Position numbers and translations under genes: made by a program. The notes beneath the pieces were generated by a model. The model saw only the letters and a list, made by a program, of their open reading frames with translations. It searched no databases and was not told the origin of the DNA. A stretch of DNA of 64,000 nt, taken from Roseateles noduli. GTDB lineage: Bacteria > Pseudomonadota > Gammaproteobacteria > Burkholderiales > Burkholderiaceae_C. The stretch is from positions 372,001 through 436,000 of the forward strand of contig NIOE01000003.1 of NCBI GenBank assembly GCA_002205125.1, read 5' to 3'. Of this stretch, positions 1 to 9,086 are shown in pieces. The stretch's first letter is position 1. The number at the start of each line of letters is the position of its first letter.

Positions 1-138
1 GTCCAGCATGAAAGTAATTCGGCCCGGGCACTGACCCCGCTCCTGGACCCCGCGCTACATGACGAGTTCCGCGACTCGTGCGCCAGGCTGATCGTTGCGC
101 TGCTACGCCACGCGGCGACGATCGCTGACGCCCCTTGA
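1..138 (+). CDS. C-terminal fragment of an unidentified protein (partial)
   Basis: The first reading frame is open from base 1 to a TGA at 136-138, giving 45 residues that end in a helical-looking stretch (ARLIVALLRHAATIADAP). The start lies outside the window, so neither length nor family can be judged. The piece is too short to recognise and could be a chance open frame in GC-rich DNA. Confidence 0.3.
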   Translation, partial: VQHESNSARALTPLLDPALHDEFRDSCARLIVALLRHAATIADAP

Positions 139-263
139 GCTTCCTCCGCGGTTCGGCGCCGCGGGGGACTGGAAGCTGGAGCATCGCGAGCGGCGCTGCT
201 CGTGCCGCCAAATCCGGAAAACAGGCCTCCGGCCCGGTTTGCAGGCTCCGTAGCATTTTCCGC

Positions 264-710
264 ATGAGCAAGCCGAACCGCGCCTCGCGCACGACGACCG
301 CCCGTTCCTCCGAGGCCACGCCGCCCCAGGGCGAGCACGCCTACCTCTGGTATTTCCGCAATGACAGTGCAATCGCTCGCTTGGGAGCGATGCTGGTCAA
401 CAACCTCGACAAGATGCCCTGGCGCATGCTCGGGACTATCCTGGTGGTCTCGATCGTCGGCCAACCGGGTGTGGAACTTGTAGAGCGGTGCACGCGGCGC
501 CTGGTCAGCGCCGAAGCTGTGGCGGTGGAAACCGACCTGTCAAAGAAGCTGCTCCGTTGTACCGACTCGGCTGCATTCAAGCCGAGCGCGGTGAGGGATT
601 CGCTCCATCGCAAGCTACGGGCCAAGAACTTGGAACGCGAGGGCCTATGCGACGCCACATCGCAAGCGTTGCAATCCCATTTGAAAACACTTGAAAAATC
701 AGACACATAG
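264..710 (+). CDS. Hypothetical protein
   Basis: A 148-residue open frame from ATG 264, extendable upstream to a TTG at 135 with unconvincing sequence. The N-terminus is Ser/Thr/Arg-rich. A central hydrophobic stretch (MLGTILVVSIVGQPGVELV, about residues 58-76) may be a membrane or core segment, and the tail is charged and helical. No family is recognised. No clear ribosome-binding site precedes ATG 264. Base composition is less GC-biased than in the genes to its right, which may mark a different origin. A 130-residue open frame on the other strand overlaps it but has a less protein-like composition. Confidence 0.4.
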   Translation: MSKPNRASRTTTARSSEATPPQGEHAYLWYFRNDSAIARLGAMLVNNLDKMPWRMLGTILVVSIVGQPGVELVERCTRRLVSAEAVAVETDLSKKLLRCTDSAAFKPSAVRDSLHRKLRAKNLEREGLCDATSQALQSHLKTLEKSDT

Positions 711-729
711 AGCACTTTTGGCGGATTTT

Positions 730-2109
730 TCAAGAATCACGGCCAATCCTCCACACGATCACGCGGTCGACGTCGCCGTAGGCGAGCATGCTCGCCAGCC
801 CCGTGTTGTCGAGGCTGCCGCCGTCGGCGTAGCGATTCGGCTTCGGGTTGGGCCCGGGATCAGCCACCGGCCAGGACTGGTATTCCGGAATGAGGGCGCC
901 CAGCCCCAGCAGATCGAGTGTCGCGTCGAGCAGGGGATCGCCGTCGACCAGCCCCTTGGCGTCGTCGTGATGCTCGGGCGGCAGGTGACGCTCGATCCAG
1001 TCGTGCAAGGCGGCGCTCTCGATCGCCAGCCAGGCGCGGAACCTCAGGCGGTCGCGCTGCCATCCATCGATCACCTGCTGGAGATTGAACGCGAACGCGG
1101 CGCTGCTGGTGCCCATGATGTCCGCGAGCGCCCAGGGACGCGTCTGCTGCACGGCGGCCTGTTCCCCCGCGATGTCGACGAAGGTGGAACTCACGGCGAA
1201 CGCGTCCACACCGCCGCCGCCGACGTCGCGACCGTTCGCATCCTCGACGCGGACGCGCTGGCCGTCGATCTTCTCGCTCGGCTCGCCCACCACGCCGCCG
1301 AAGAAGCCCGTGGCCTGGACGGGCACGAGCGGCAGGTACGGCGTGGGATCCGTGGAGGTGTCCGCCTCCTGGAACATCCCCATGTTGCAGAGCAGGAACG
1401 GACGCTGCGCACGGGCGCTGCCCGTCGCGAACAGGTGGGCGGTCCCCGTCGGCAGATGGGCGTTGGACGACTCGATCCTGTGCAGGCTGGCCGAGTTGGC
1501 GGTGAACATGTCCCGCGGCAGGTAGTTGTCCGGCGGATGATCCTTGTCGCCGTGCAGGAACAAGCCGCAGGGCGCCAGGATGTGCAGGGCGATCACGGTC
1601 TGCCAGAGCATGTTCGCGGGCAGCGGATCGTCGGGGCTGTTCAATCGGGCCAACGCATGGATGATCAGCGCCGTGGCCGCGATCCCCTCGATCGAGAAGG
1701 TCTCGGAGGCCATCGGGACGCCGGCGTTGCCGGGCGGCAGTTCATGCAGATCGACCGGCTTCAGCGCGCCCTGGTCGGCGTCGTAGACGCCGAGGTAGTC
1801 GTCGTCGCTTGGCCCGTCGGTCGGCAGGAACATGTAGGGCACGCCGAGCCACGAGCCGCCCGACACCGTCGACAGCGCCTTGATCTGCGAGAGCAGGCTG
1901 GCGCCGTTGGCCTGGAGGTAGGCCAGCGCACGCAGTTGGCCCATACCCGCGCAGCAGGCGCGCGTGCCGCCGCCGGACAGACAGAGCCCGACGTTGCCGG
2001 GCGTGTTCAGGGCGGGCTCATGGGGAGCGCCGACCGTCAACGGCGGCGTCCGGGTGATGGCCGCCATCGCGGCGTCGCTGTCAGCCATGGGGGCTCTCCG
2101 AGGGTTCAT
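730..2109 (-). CDS. Patatin/cPLA2-like phospholipase, possibly truncated at its C-terminus
   Basis: 459 residues. The N-terminal part carries the oxyanion glycine run LSGGGTRA (about residues 44-51) and then the nucleophile region STVSGGSWLG, resembling the GxSGS elbow of cytosolic phospholipase A2. A late YADGGSLDNTG supplies the DGG aspartate of the Ser-Asp dyad. This predicts lipid acyl hydrolysis. No signal peptide is seen, so it probably acts in the cytoplasm or is exported by a dedicated machine. The reading frame stops 26 residues after the DGG motif, sooner than I would expect for this fold, so the 3' end may be lost. The start overlaps the upstream gene by 29 nt. It is the last gene of a kinase-unknown-hydrolase operon; ATG 2088 is an alternative start. 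Confidence 0.72.
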   Translation of the reverse strand: MNPRRAPMADSDAAMAAITRTPPLTVGAPHEPALNTPGNVGLCLSGGGTRACCAGMGQLRALAYLQANGASLLSQIKALSTVSGGSWLGVPYMFLPTDGPSDDDYLGVYDADQGALKPVDLHELPPGNAGVPMASETFSIEGIAATALIIHALARLNSPDDPLPANMLWQTVIALHILAPCGLFLHGDKDHPPDNYLPRDMFTANSASLHRIESSNAHLPTGTAHLFATGSARAQRPFLLCNMGMFQEADTSTDPTPYLPLVPVQATGFFGGVVGEPSEKIDGQRVRVEDANGRDVGGGGVDAFAVSSTFVDIAGEQAAVQQTRPWALADIMGTSSAAFAFNLQQVIDGWQRDRLRFRAWLAIESAALHDWIERHLPPEHHDDAKGLVDGDPLLDATLDLLGLGALIPEYQSWPVADPGPNPKPNRYADGGSLDNTGLASMLAYGDVDRVIVWRIGRDS

Positions 2110-2740
2110 GGTGGCGGTGCGGTCGCGGAATCAGGTTGAGTCCGTTGCCCACTTCGGTTTCCGGATCGAATCGGAAGACGCGCCGGGAGGTGTCCTTGTC
2201 GGGACTCGTGATGTCCACCGTCAGGAGGAAGCTCATGTCCCAGCGCCCGATCGGATCGACCGACTCGTCCGACGGCGAAGAGATGACGGTGAAAGCGTCC
2301 TTGGCAAGGTAGCGGGACCAGACGTACCTGGACTCCGGCACGACCGTGTTGCCATCCGGATAGAGCGTGTCGACCCGCCGAACCAGCGAACCCGGCGAGA
2401 TCGTGTCGGTGCACGTATACGGCAGGAAGGGGGAGGTGGGGGCCAGCGTCCTGCGATGCTCGACATGGTTCCAATGCATCAGCGGCACCGTGATGATGAA
2501 GCAGTCGCGGATGCTGAACAGCCACGGGTTCGAGATGTCGTCGACGAGGCCGCCTCCCGAGACGCGGATGCTGACCGACTCCTTGGCCGCGAGCCTCAGC
2601 GCGCCCGCTGACGGACCTTCGGTGCAGTAGAGACTGCGATCGTTCTCCTCCGCCCGCCAGTAGAGCTGGGAGGATCGTTGCTGGCAGTCGAACGACAAGG
2701 AGATGACGGCCGGGGGAGGGGTCGTTGGATGAATGTGCAT
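2081..2740 (-). CDS. Hypothetical protein of the kinase/patatin operon
   Basis: 219 residues, no signal peptide and no membrane segment. Composition suggests a beta-rich globular protein, with regularly spaced hydrophobic strands (PWLFSIRDCFIITVPL; RWDMSFLLTVDIT) and a conserved-looking end (RRVFRFDPETEVGNG). The tail recalls the closing strand of AidA/PixA-type inclusion-body proteins, but the resemblance is too weak for a family call. Its ATG lies 3 nt after the kinase stop and its 3' end overlaps the patatin-like gene, so the three are almost certainly co-translated. A role as substrate, chaperone or inhibitor of the neighbouring hydrolase is possible but only inferred. Confidence 0.65.
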   Translation of the reverse strand: MHIHPTTPPPAVISLSFDCQQRSSQLYWRAEENDRSLYCTEGPSAGALRLAAKESVSIRVSGGGLVDDISNPWLFSIRDCFIITVPLMHWNHVEHRRTLAPTSPFLPYTCTDTISPGSLVRRVDTLYPDGNTVVPESRYVWSRYLAKDAFTVISSPSDESVDPIGRWDMSFLLTVDITSPDKDTSRRVFRFDPETEVGNGLNLIPRPHRHHEPSESPHG

Positions 2741-2743
2741 GGT

Positions 2744-5029
2744 TCAGCGCTCCGCTTTCAGGAGGGTCGGTGAAGTGAATCCGGGGTCTCGACGCAGTGC
2801 GGCGAACTCCGGCTCCGAGTCGACGAGCGCCGGCGGATAACCTTTCGCCAGCGCGCGTTGAAGTGATTGCAAGGCCTGTTGACGTTGCCCGAGGACCTCG
2901 TAGGCCAACGCCATCCGGACCAGCGGATCCGGCGTCCCGGGCGGGGACTGCACGAGCAGTCCCAATTGCTGCGAGGCTTCCTCGCGCAGGCCCAGCCGGG
3001 CCTGGTAGAGCGCCGCGCGAGACCGGTTGGCCGCGGAAGGATCGCGCTGCAGCGCAGGCGTCAGCAGCTGCAGCGCGCGGCGATACGCGGACGCCGAGGC
3101 GGCGGACTCGCCGGGGATCCAGCGCAGCGCGTCCGCGAGGTTGGCCCAGCGCAGGTAGAAGTTGGGGCTGCCGTGCGGACCTTCGGCGGCGGCTTTGAAC
3201 GCCGCGGCCGCGGCCGGGTAGTCCCCGCGCGCATACAGCGCGTTGCCGAGGTTGGTATAGAGCCGCCCCGCGGGCCGGATCTGCAGCCCCTGCTGCAGCA
3301 CCTGAAGGGCTTCTTCGGGGCGACCGAGCCGCAGCAGCGTCGCATTCAGGTTGGCGTAGGCGAAGACGGCATCCGCCTGCACGCGGATGCTGTCGCGGAA
3401 CTCCCGTTCGGCGGCGGCCAGGTCGCCGCGCTCGAAGTACACGGTGCCGAGCAGGTCCACGTAGAGTCGATCGTCGGCGTGACGGGCCTTGGCGTCGATC
3501 GCCAGGGCCAGCGCCGCATCCGACGCGCCCTGGGCCGCCAGCGAACGGATCTTTCCGTTGAGGGCGTACAGGTTGTCGGGATCCAGTCCCAGGGCCAGCT
3601 CGTAGTGCTTCAACGCGCTCGGTCGATCGCCCTTCAATTCCAATGTCCAGCCTTCGGCTGCCTGGGCCACCGCCAACTGCGCGTCGAGCGCCATCGCGCG
3701 TTGCGCAGCCTCGCGGGCCAGGGTCAGGAGCGACTCCTCGTGACCGTCGTTGCGATGGCGGATGCATTGCGCCAACGACAGCCAGGCCCAGGCCGCGGCA
3801 TGGCGCGGCGAGCGGTCGACCACCGTCTTGAAATGGGCGGCGGCGCGAGCGACCGCGCCGTCTTCGTCGAACCGGCGCAGGGCGGCGATGCCGGCGCGCA
3901 TCTCCTGAGGATCGCTGGGCACGCTGCGGTTGGCGATCGCTCCCGGCGGCGCCGGGCGGTCGCCCGAGACGACGGCGGAAAGCGCGAGCAGAAGCACGCC
4001 CGCACGAAGGCTTGCGCGCCACATCGGCGAACGCGTCGGGTACGGATGCGTGCGCAGCGCTTCGACGGGCAGCGCGTCGAGCGCCTGCATGACAGCCGCC
4101 ATGCTGGCGGGTCGCGCTTCGGGGGAGCGTGCGCTCATGGCGCGGATCAGATCGACGACCGGCTGGGGAAGGGCGCTCGGGAACTGCCACGACGCGCTGT
4201 CCGCGCCGTTCGCGCTCTGGCCGGGGGGGCCGGCATCGAACGCGATCGTAGGGCGATGTCGATGTCCTCCGACGAGTTCAAGGAACACGGCGCCCAGCGC
4301 GTAGATGTCGGACGCCGGCGTGGGCGGCGCGCCGGCCAACCGCTCCGGCGCCATATAGGCGAGGGTGCCGGCCCGCGACCCTGTCTCGATCGCGTCGTGC
4401 CCCGCGGAATCGAAAGGCTGCGCGATGCCGAAATCGAGGATGCGCAGATCGCCGTCCTCCTGCAGCATCAGATTGGACGGCTTGATGTCGCCGTGGGCGA
4501 GACGGGCCCGATGCACTTCCGACAACGCCTGGGCCGCCTGGCGGATGAGGTCGACGGCCAGCGGGACGTCGACCGGTCCGGTCCGCATCACTGCGGACAG
4601 CTCACGGCCGAAGACGCGCTCCATGACGATCCATTGCCCGCTCCCGTCGTTGACGACGCCGTGGATGCCGACAAAGGCCGCATGCCGCAGGCTGGCGGAA
4701 CGTCGGGCTTCGAGCAGATGAAGATCGCTGTCGGGCGGATCGACGCGACGCAGGCGTTTCAGCGCCACGGGTCGCAGAAGCAGCGTGTCGCGGGCGGCGA
4801 ACACGTCGCCCTGGCCGCCGGTGCCGAGCGTCCTTTCCAGGACGTATTGCCCGACGATCCGGCCGCCGATCCGGCTTTCAATTTGCGCACGGGTCGAATC
4901 GGGCTGAGCCGTCGCGAATGGATCAGATGAATCAGTTAAATCAGATTCATCGCGAACCTGTGTCGTCGCCGACGTTTCCACCATTTCCGGCGCGGGTCGA
5001 GAGCGTCGGGGAATGGTGAGGAAGCGCAT
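2744..5029 (-). CDS. Membrane-anchored Ser/Thr protein kinase with C-terminal TPR repeats
   Basis: 761 residues from ATG 5029; ATG 4984 is an equally plausible start and is used for the numbering here. A Hanks-type kinase domain spans about 45-305: glycine loop GTGGQG (54-59), Lys76 in VALK, catalytic loop HGDIKPSN (164-171), DFG (184-186) and APE (212-214), so it looks active. A single membrane helix (about 324-341) follows, then some 400 residues of helical TPR-like repeats (for example FERGDLAAAEREFRDSIRV), which would be extracytoplasmic. It is first in an operon with an unknown protein and a patatin-like hydrolase, and divergent from an FHA protein, a phosphothreonine-binding fold and hence a likely partner or substrate. 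Confidence 0.9.
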   Translation of the reverse strand: MRFLTIPRRSRPAPEMVETSATTQVRDESDLTDSSDPFATAQPDSTRAQIESRIGGRIVGQYVLERTLGTGGQGDVFAARDTLLLRPVALKRLRRVDPPDSDLHLLEARRSASLRHAAFVGIHGVVNDGSGQWIVMERVFGRELSAVMRTGPVDVPLAVDLIRQAAQALSEVHRARLAHGDIKPSNLMLQEDGDLRILDFGIAQPFDSAGHDAIETGSRAGTLAYMAPERLAGAPPTPASDIYALGAVFLELVGGHRHRPTIAFDAGPPGQSANGADSASWQFPSALPQPVVDLIRAMSARSPEARPASMAAVMQALDALPVEALRTHPYPTRSPMWRASLRAGVLLLALSAVVSGDRPAPPGAIANRSVPSDPQEMRAGIAALRRFDEDGAVARAAAHFKTVVDRSPRHAAAWAWLSLAQCIRHRNDGHEESLLTLAREAAQRAMALDAQLAVAQAAEGWTLELKGDRPSALKHYELALGLDPDNLYALNGKIRSLAAQGASDAALALAIDAKARHADDRLYVDLLGTVYFERGDLAAAEREFRDSIRVQADAVFAYANLNATLLRLGRPEEALQVLQQGLQIRPAGRLYTNLGNALYARGDYPAAAAAFKAAAEGPHGSPNFYLRWANLADALRWIPGESAASASAYRRALQLLTPALQRDPSAANRSRAALYQARLGLREEASQQLGLLVQSPPGTPDPLVRMALAYEVLGQRQQALQSLQRALAKGYPPALVDSEPEFAALRRDPGFTSPTLLKAER

Positions 5030-5137
5030 GCGCGACTGTCGCAGGCAATGCGGACGTGCGGCCCTGTCAGGCATTACAGCTGTGTGGGGGCAGGGGGCTC
5101 CGTACAGTGCCAGCGCTTCCATCGAGCGGGGGAAAAG

Positions 5138-6055
5138 GTGGCGATCCTCATCAACCAGGCAAGCGGCCGCAGGATCGCCTTGCTGACGCAGCACGTCTTC
5201 GGGCGGGAGCGGAGTTCCACGACCGTCCTGGACGACGCCGAAGCCTCGCGCCTGCATGCTTCGATCCGATGGAACGGGCTGCGCTGGGAACTGCACGACC
5301 ACAGTCGCAACGGCACGATGCTGGACGGGCGGCGCGTGCCTTCGCACGGCGCGGTGGCGCTCAGCCCGGGCCAGGCGATCGCTTTCGGTGCCGGCGATTC
5401 GTCCACCTGGCGGATCCACGACCTGGACCGCCCGGGGCCGATGCTGCTGAGCCTCGACGGGAACGAGGCGATCAGTCTCTCCCGTTCCAATCTGTTGCCC
5501 GAGGCGGAGGCGGCGAACGTCTTCATCGTCCAGGAGAGCGACGGCGTCTGGCAATGCATCTCGGAAGACGGGACGCGCGCGCTGGGGGACGGCGACGAGG
5601 TGAACGTCGACGGGCGCCGCTGGCGCTTCCATTCCGGCGCCGGCCAGATCACGGAGGAAGTGTCGACGAGCGCGGCGTCGGCTGTGCCTGCCTGCCTTGC
5701 GCGATTCGATGTGAGTCTCGATGAGGAACACGTGAAGCTCCGCTTGAACCATGGCGGCCACGAACTCGATCTGGGAGAGCGGACGCATCACTACGTCCTG
5801 CTCGTGCTCGCGCGGCTGCGGATCGACGACCAGGCCCGCGGTCTGGCGGCCCCGGACCAGGGCTGGGTGTACCAGGACCGCCTGTCCAGGATGCTGGGCT
5901 TGGACCCGGCCCATCTCAACATCCAGATCTTCCGGCTGAGGCGTCAACTGGCCCAGGCGTTGGGGCAAGACCTGGCGCCGCCGGCGTTGATCCAGCGACG
6001 CCGGGGCGAGCTGAGGATGGGCGACGTGACGACGGAGATCCGGCGCGGCACCTGA
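5138..6055 (+). CDS. FHA-domain protein with C-terminal winged-helix DNA-binding domain
   Basis: 305 residues from GTG 5138, chosen because it follows a purine-rich GGGGGAAAAGG and because upstream codons lack coding character. The FHA phosphopeptide-binding signature is complete: Gly22-Arg23, Ser37-Arg38..His40, Ser56..Asn58-Gly59. The last 100 residues (LGERTHHYVLLVLARLR, then WVYQDRLSRMLGLDPAHLNIQIFRLRRQL) resemble an OmpR-type winged helix with its recognition helix. It may therefore couple kinase output to transcription. It is divergent from the Ser/Thr kinase gene, and the roughly 110-bp gap probably holds both promoters. DNA binding is inferred from the fold only. Confidence 0.82.
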   Translation: MAILINQASGRRIALLTQHVFGRERSSTTVLDDAEASRLHASIRWNGLRWELHDHSRNGTMLDGRRVPSHGAVALSPGQAIAFGAGDSSTWRIHDLDRPGPMLLSLDGNEAISLSRSNLLPEAEAANVFIVQESDGVWQCISEDGTRALGDGDEVNVDGRRWRFHSGAGQITEEVSTSAASAVPACLARFDVSLDEEHVKLRLNHGGHELDLGERTHHYVLLVLARLRIDDQARGLAAPDQGWVYQDRLSRMLGLDPAHLNIQIFRLRRQLAQALGQDLAPPALIQRRRGELRMGDVTTEIRRGT

Positions 6056-6223
6056 CCCAGTCAGGAAAACGCCGCATGACTAAATGATCACATAATGCAC
6101 ATTGTCAGTCTTGTGCATGAACCGACCTCTACCATCGGCTGGCGCGATCCGGCTCGACGATGCCCTGGAACGGAGCGCCGTCGAGCCGTGCCTTCAGCCG
6201 CCTGCCGCCGCGGCTGTCGTCCT

Positions 6224-6940
6224 TCACTCATCCACGGAGAAGTCGCTGCTCAGCGGCTGCAGCGAGATGGTGGCGCCGCTGGAATCCTGGACGCTGTCTG
6301 CATTGACGAACACCAGCTGCGAGCCGTCGCCCGAGAGATTCCAGGACAGCGATTGCTGCGTCGTCGTCCTGGTGGTGACCTGGCTCTGGGCGTTGCCCAG
6401 ACAGGTCACCAGACTCGCGGAATCCGACAGCGCGTTGACGATGTTGACGATCGCCTTGCTTTCCTTCAGCTGGATGCTGATGAACTGGTTGATGTTGCTG
6501 ACGACTTGCGCGTAGTAGTTCTTCGACGCCAGCACCGCGTAATAGCGCGTGAACTTGTTGAACGCATGCGCCTGCCCGTCGGCGGGAAGCGGCGTGTTGT
6601 TGATGCCCGCGTTGTTCATGGGCAGCTTCACGCTGGCGACGTAGCACTGGACCTCCGCGCCGGACTGGGAATTCAGGAAAGCCACGCCGATGGTCTGCGC
6701 GTCGTCGCCGCTCGCGAACACGACGCTGGCCAGGCCCTGGTTCCCGGTCGTGCCCGGCACGGTCACCGGCGTCGACGCGCCATTGCCGGGCGTGAAGAGC
6801 AATTTCGCGTCGGCATCGTTCATCGCGCTGTTGTAGAGCATGAAGGCATAGAGCTGCCCGCTGTTCAGCCCCTCGCAGGTGGCCGTATCGCCCGGCTTGA
6901 TCGTGATCAGGCGACCGTCATTCCAATTGATCTGTCCCAT
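6224..6940 (-). CDS. Hypothetical protein
   Basis: 238 residues from ATG 6940 (weak GAGG-type ribosome site); an open frame extends 43 codons upstream but looks non-coding. No signal peptide. The N-terminal half is Gly/Thr/Asn-rich and strand-like (INWNDGRLITIKPGDTATCE). The centre holds a short helical part (KNYYAQVVSNINQFISIQLK), and the end returns to strand-like Ser/Gln/Asp-rich sequence. Low Lys/Arg and high Asn/Ser/Thr distinguish it from its neighbours and would suit a structural or secreted protein lacking a classical signal. It is convergent with the FHA gene. Not recognised as any family. Confidence 0.65.
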   Translation of the reverse strand: MGQINWNDGRLITIKPGDTATCEGLNSGQLYAFMLYNSAMNDADAKLLFTPGNGASTPVTVPGTTGNQGLASVVFASGDDAQTIGVAFLNSQSGAEVQCYVASVKLPMNNAGINNTPLPADGQAHAFNKFTRYYAVLASKNYYAQVVSNINQFISIQLKESKAIVNIVNALSDSASLVTCLGNAQSQVTTRTTTQQSLSWNLSGDGSQLVFVNADSVQDSSGATISLQPLSSDFSVDE

Positions 6941-7096
6941 GATGACCTCGGATAGGTTGACCGTTTCGATGGTGGAATTCCGTTCAAGAAACTCCGCCCC
7001 TGGGTGCGCCGTCTCATCGGCGCGGGTCAAATCTAGGCCGCTCGTTTTCCGCCCACCATTACCGGCCATTACACGGTCGTCGCCGCCCGGGCTTTC

Positions 7097-7939
7097 TCAG
7101 GCGTCCACCGGAAAATCGGTCGAGAACGCGACCTCTCTCTGAGACTCCAGTTCGACCAGACGCACCGTCAAGGCTCGATGCATCGCCGTGTACGCGTCGC
7201 TCCCTAGCGCCAGGCGTTTCGGCGCCGGCGTCTGATCAACGCTGCCGATCATCAGTCGCACCATCCGTGCCGGGTCGCCCTGCGGCTGAGCGGTGGCTTC
7301 CTCGATCATGCGATGCACGTGAGCGATCGGCGTCGACGCATAGGCATCCAGCCAGGCGCCCAACTCCGAACCTCCATAACGGAACTCGGTGCGCGCACCT
7401 CCTGGCTCCACCAGCGTCGCCGCGATGCCGAAGGCTGCGACTTCCTGGTTCAAACCTTCGATGAAGCCTTCGATACCCCATTTGGTGGCGTGGTACAGCG
7501 ATCCGCCTGGAAATGCGGCTTGGCCGCCGACCGACGACAGCTGCAGGATCCGTCCGCCGCCTTGAGCGCGCAGGTGCGGTAGCGCCGCGCGAACCATCTG
7601 GATGGATCCCAGCAGATTGGTGTCCAGCTGGCGTTCCACCTGCTCATCGGTGAACGATTCCGCCGCGCCGAAGAGACCGTAGCCGGCGTTGTTGACGATC
7701 ACGTCGATGCGTCCCAGATCAACGAACGCCTGCGTGACGACGCGTCGGACGGCGTCGCCATCGGTGACATCGAGTAGATGAAGTGAAAGACGATCTCCGT
7801 GCTTCGACTTCAGATCGGCGACCGCGGTGAGCTGTCGAACCGTGCCGACGACACGATCGCCGCGCGCGAGCAGTTGCTCGGTCATGTGACGGCCGAAGCC
7901 GCTGCTGATGCCTGTGATGAACCAGGTTCGTTGTGTCAT
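7097..7939 (-). CDS. Short-chain dehydrogenase/reductase (classical SDR)
   Basis: 280 residues. The cofactor motif TGISSGFG near the N-terminus, NNAGYG at about 85-90 and the catalytic SSVGG...YHATK (Ser plus Tyr-x-x-x-Lys) are all present, so it should be an active NAD(P)-dependent oxidoreductase; the substrate cannot be inferred. ATG 7939 follows AAGGAG at good spacing. It is divergent from an AraC-family regulator 110 bp away, the usual arrangement in which that regulator controls the reductase. Confidence 0.9.
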   Translation of the reverse strand: MTQRTWFITGISSGFGRHMTEQLLARGDRVVGTVRQLTAVADLKSKHGDRLSLHLLDVTDGDAVRRVVTQAFVDLGRIDVIVNNAGYGLFGAAESFTDEQVERQLDTNLLGSIQMVRAALPHLRAQGGGRILQLSSVGGQAAFPGGSLYHATKWGIEGFIEGLNQEVAAFGIAATLVEPGGARTEFRYGGSELGAWLDAYASTPIAHVHRMIEEATAQPQGDPARMVRLMIGSVDQTPAPKRLALGSDAYTAMHRALTVRLVELESQREVAFSTDFPVDA

Positions 7940-8049
7940 GGGGACTCCTTCAGCTACTTGTGGAGGTAAGGAACATGTCGCCACGATAGGCTCACAGTTC
8001 TGGACTTTGAATATCGCGGCGTCCATTTCTGTTGCTCCATAATCCAAAC

Positions 8050-9003
8050 GTGGCAGATGATCCGTTCTCCGATGTCCTGAGGTTGATCGACGCGAAATCG
8101 CTCGTGTCGGGCAGCCTGATCGCCGATGGCGCTTGGGCGATCCGCTTTCCGGCATCGGATCGCGTGAACTTCTGGGGCATCGTCCACGGCAGCTGCTGGT
8201 GCGAGATGGAAGGGGCGGACCGCCCTCTTCTGCTTGAGCCCGGCGATTTCCTGTTGCGCACGTCGCCGCGCATGGCCGTGCTGGCGACGGACCTTCAAGC
8301 GAAGCCCATCGAACTCGCCGACATCCCCGTCTCCGCAACGGGAAACCTTCGCCGCCTCGGCGAGGGCGAGGGCGAAGGCTTCTCGATGGTGGGCGGCAAG
8401 GTCGATCTCGATGAGACCTTGGGAGCTGCGCTGCTCGCCTCGCTGCCGCCGACGGTGCTGATCAAACACGGGTCGCCGCATGCGGCGGTTCTCCAGGATC
8501 TGCTCGCGCAACTCGTGCGCGAGCGGACCGAGGCGCGGCTGGGTGTCGCCGCGGCAACCGCCCACATCGCCCATCTCATGTTCATCCAGATCCTGCGCGC
8601 GCATCTGGAGTCGGACTCGACGATCGCTCCAGGCTGGCTGCGTCTGCTGGGCAACGAGCGTCTCGCGCCTGCGGTGCAGCGGTTGCACGCAACGCCAGAA
8701 CGGTCCTGGGGGCTTCAAGAACTCGCAAACGCCTGCAGCATGTCGCGCGCGAGTTTCGCTGCTCACTTCAAAGCCAGCGCCGGACTCGCGCCGCTGGCCT
8801 ATCTGGCACAGCTCAGGATACGGATGGCCGCAAGGGCGCTGGTGGACAGCGATGCCCGGGTATCGGCCGTCGCCTTCTCATTGGGCTATGCGTCAGAGAG
8901 CGCCTTCAGCTCCGCGTTCAAGCGGATCGTGGGTGAGGCGCCAGCGCGCTATCGACGTATGAGGCGGGGCAAGGACGCCGAAGTGCCGCTCGCGCGGAAC
9001 TGA
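8050..9003 (+). CDS. AraC-family transcriptional regulator (cupin-type sensor domain)
   Basis: 317 residues from GTG 8050; TTG 8032 is an alternative start. The N-terminal 170 residues look like the AraC-associated cupin domain (WGIVHGSCWCEMEG..LLLEPGDFLL). The C-terminal 100 residues contain the two helix-turn-helix units (WGLQELANACSMSRASFAAHF and RVSAVAFSLGYASESAFSSAFKR) with the canonical GYASESAFSSAFKR second helix. It is likely to control the divergent SDR gene at 7097-7939 in response to a small ligand. Confidence 0.9.
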   Translation: MADDPFSDVLRLIDAKSLVSGSLIADGAWAIRFPASDRVNFWGIVHGSCWCEMEGADRPLLLEPGDFLLRTSPRMAVLATDLQAKPIELADIPVSATGNLRRLGEGEGEGFSMVGGKVDLDETLGAALLASLPPTVLIKHGSPHAAVLQDLLAQLVRERTEARLGVAAATAHIAHLMFIQILRAHLESDSTIAPGWLRLLGNERLAPAVQRLHATPERSWGLQELANACSMSRASFAAHFKASAGLAPLAYLAQLRIRMAARALVDSDARVSAVAFSLGYASESAFSSAFKRIVGEAPARYRRMRRGKDAEVPLARN

Positions 9004-9086
9004 AAAAGTGCTGCCGCTGCCGATCTATCGTACGAATGGGCAAGACCTGACCATGACCGACAATTCGCGCCCAGGGAGAGGACGCA

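Noticed and set aside
5030-5968. Upstream extension of the kinase frame by about 300 codons
   Set aside because: It is antisense to the FHA gene and lacks any kinase-family sequence; the kinase domain begins shortly after ATG 4984.
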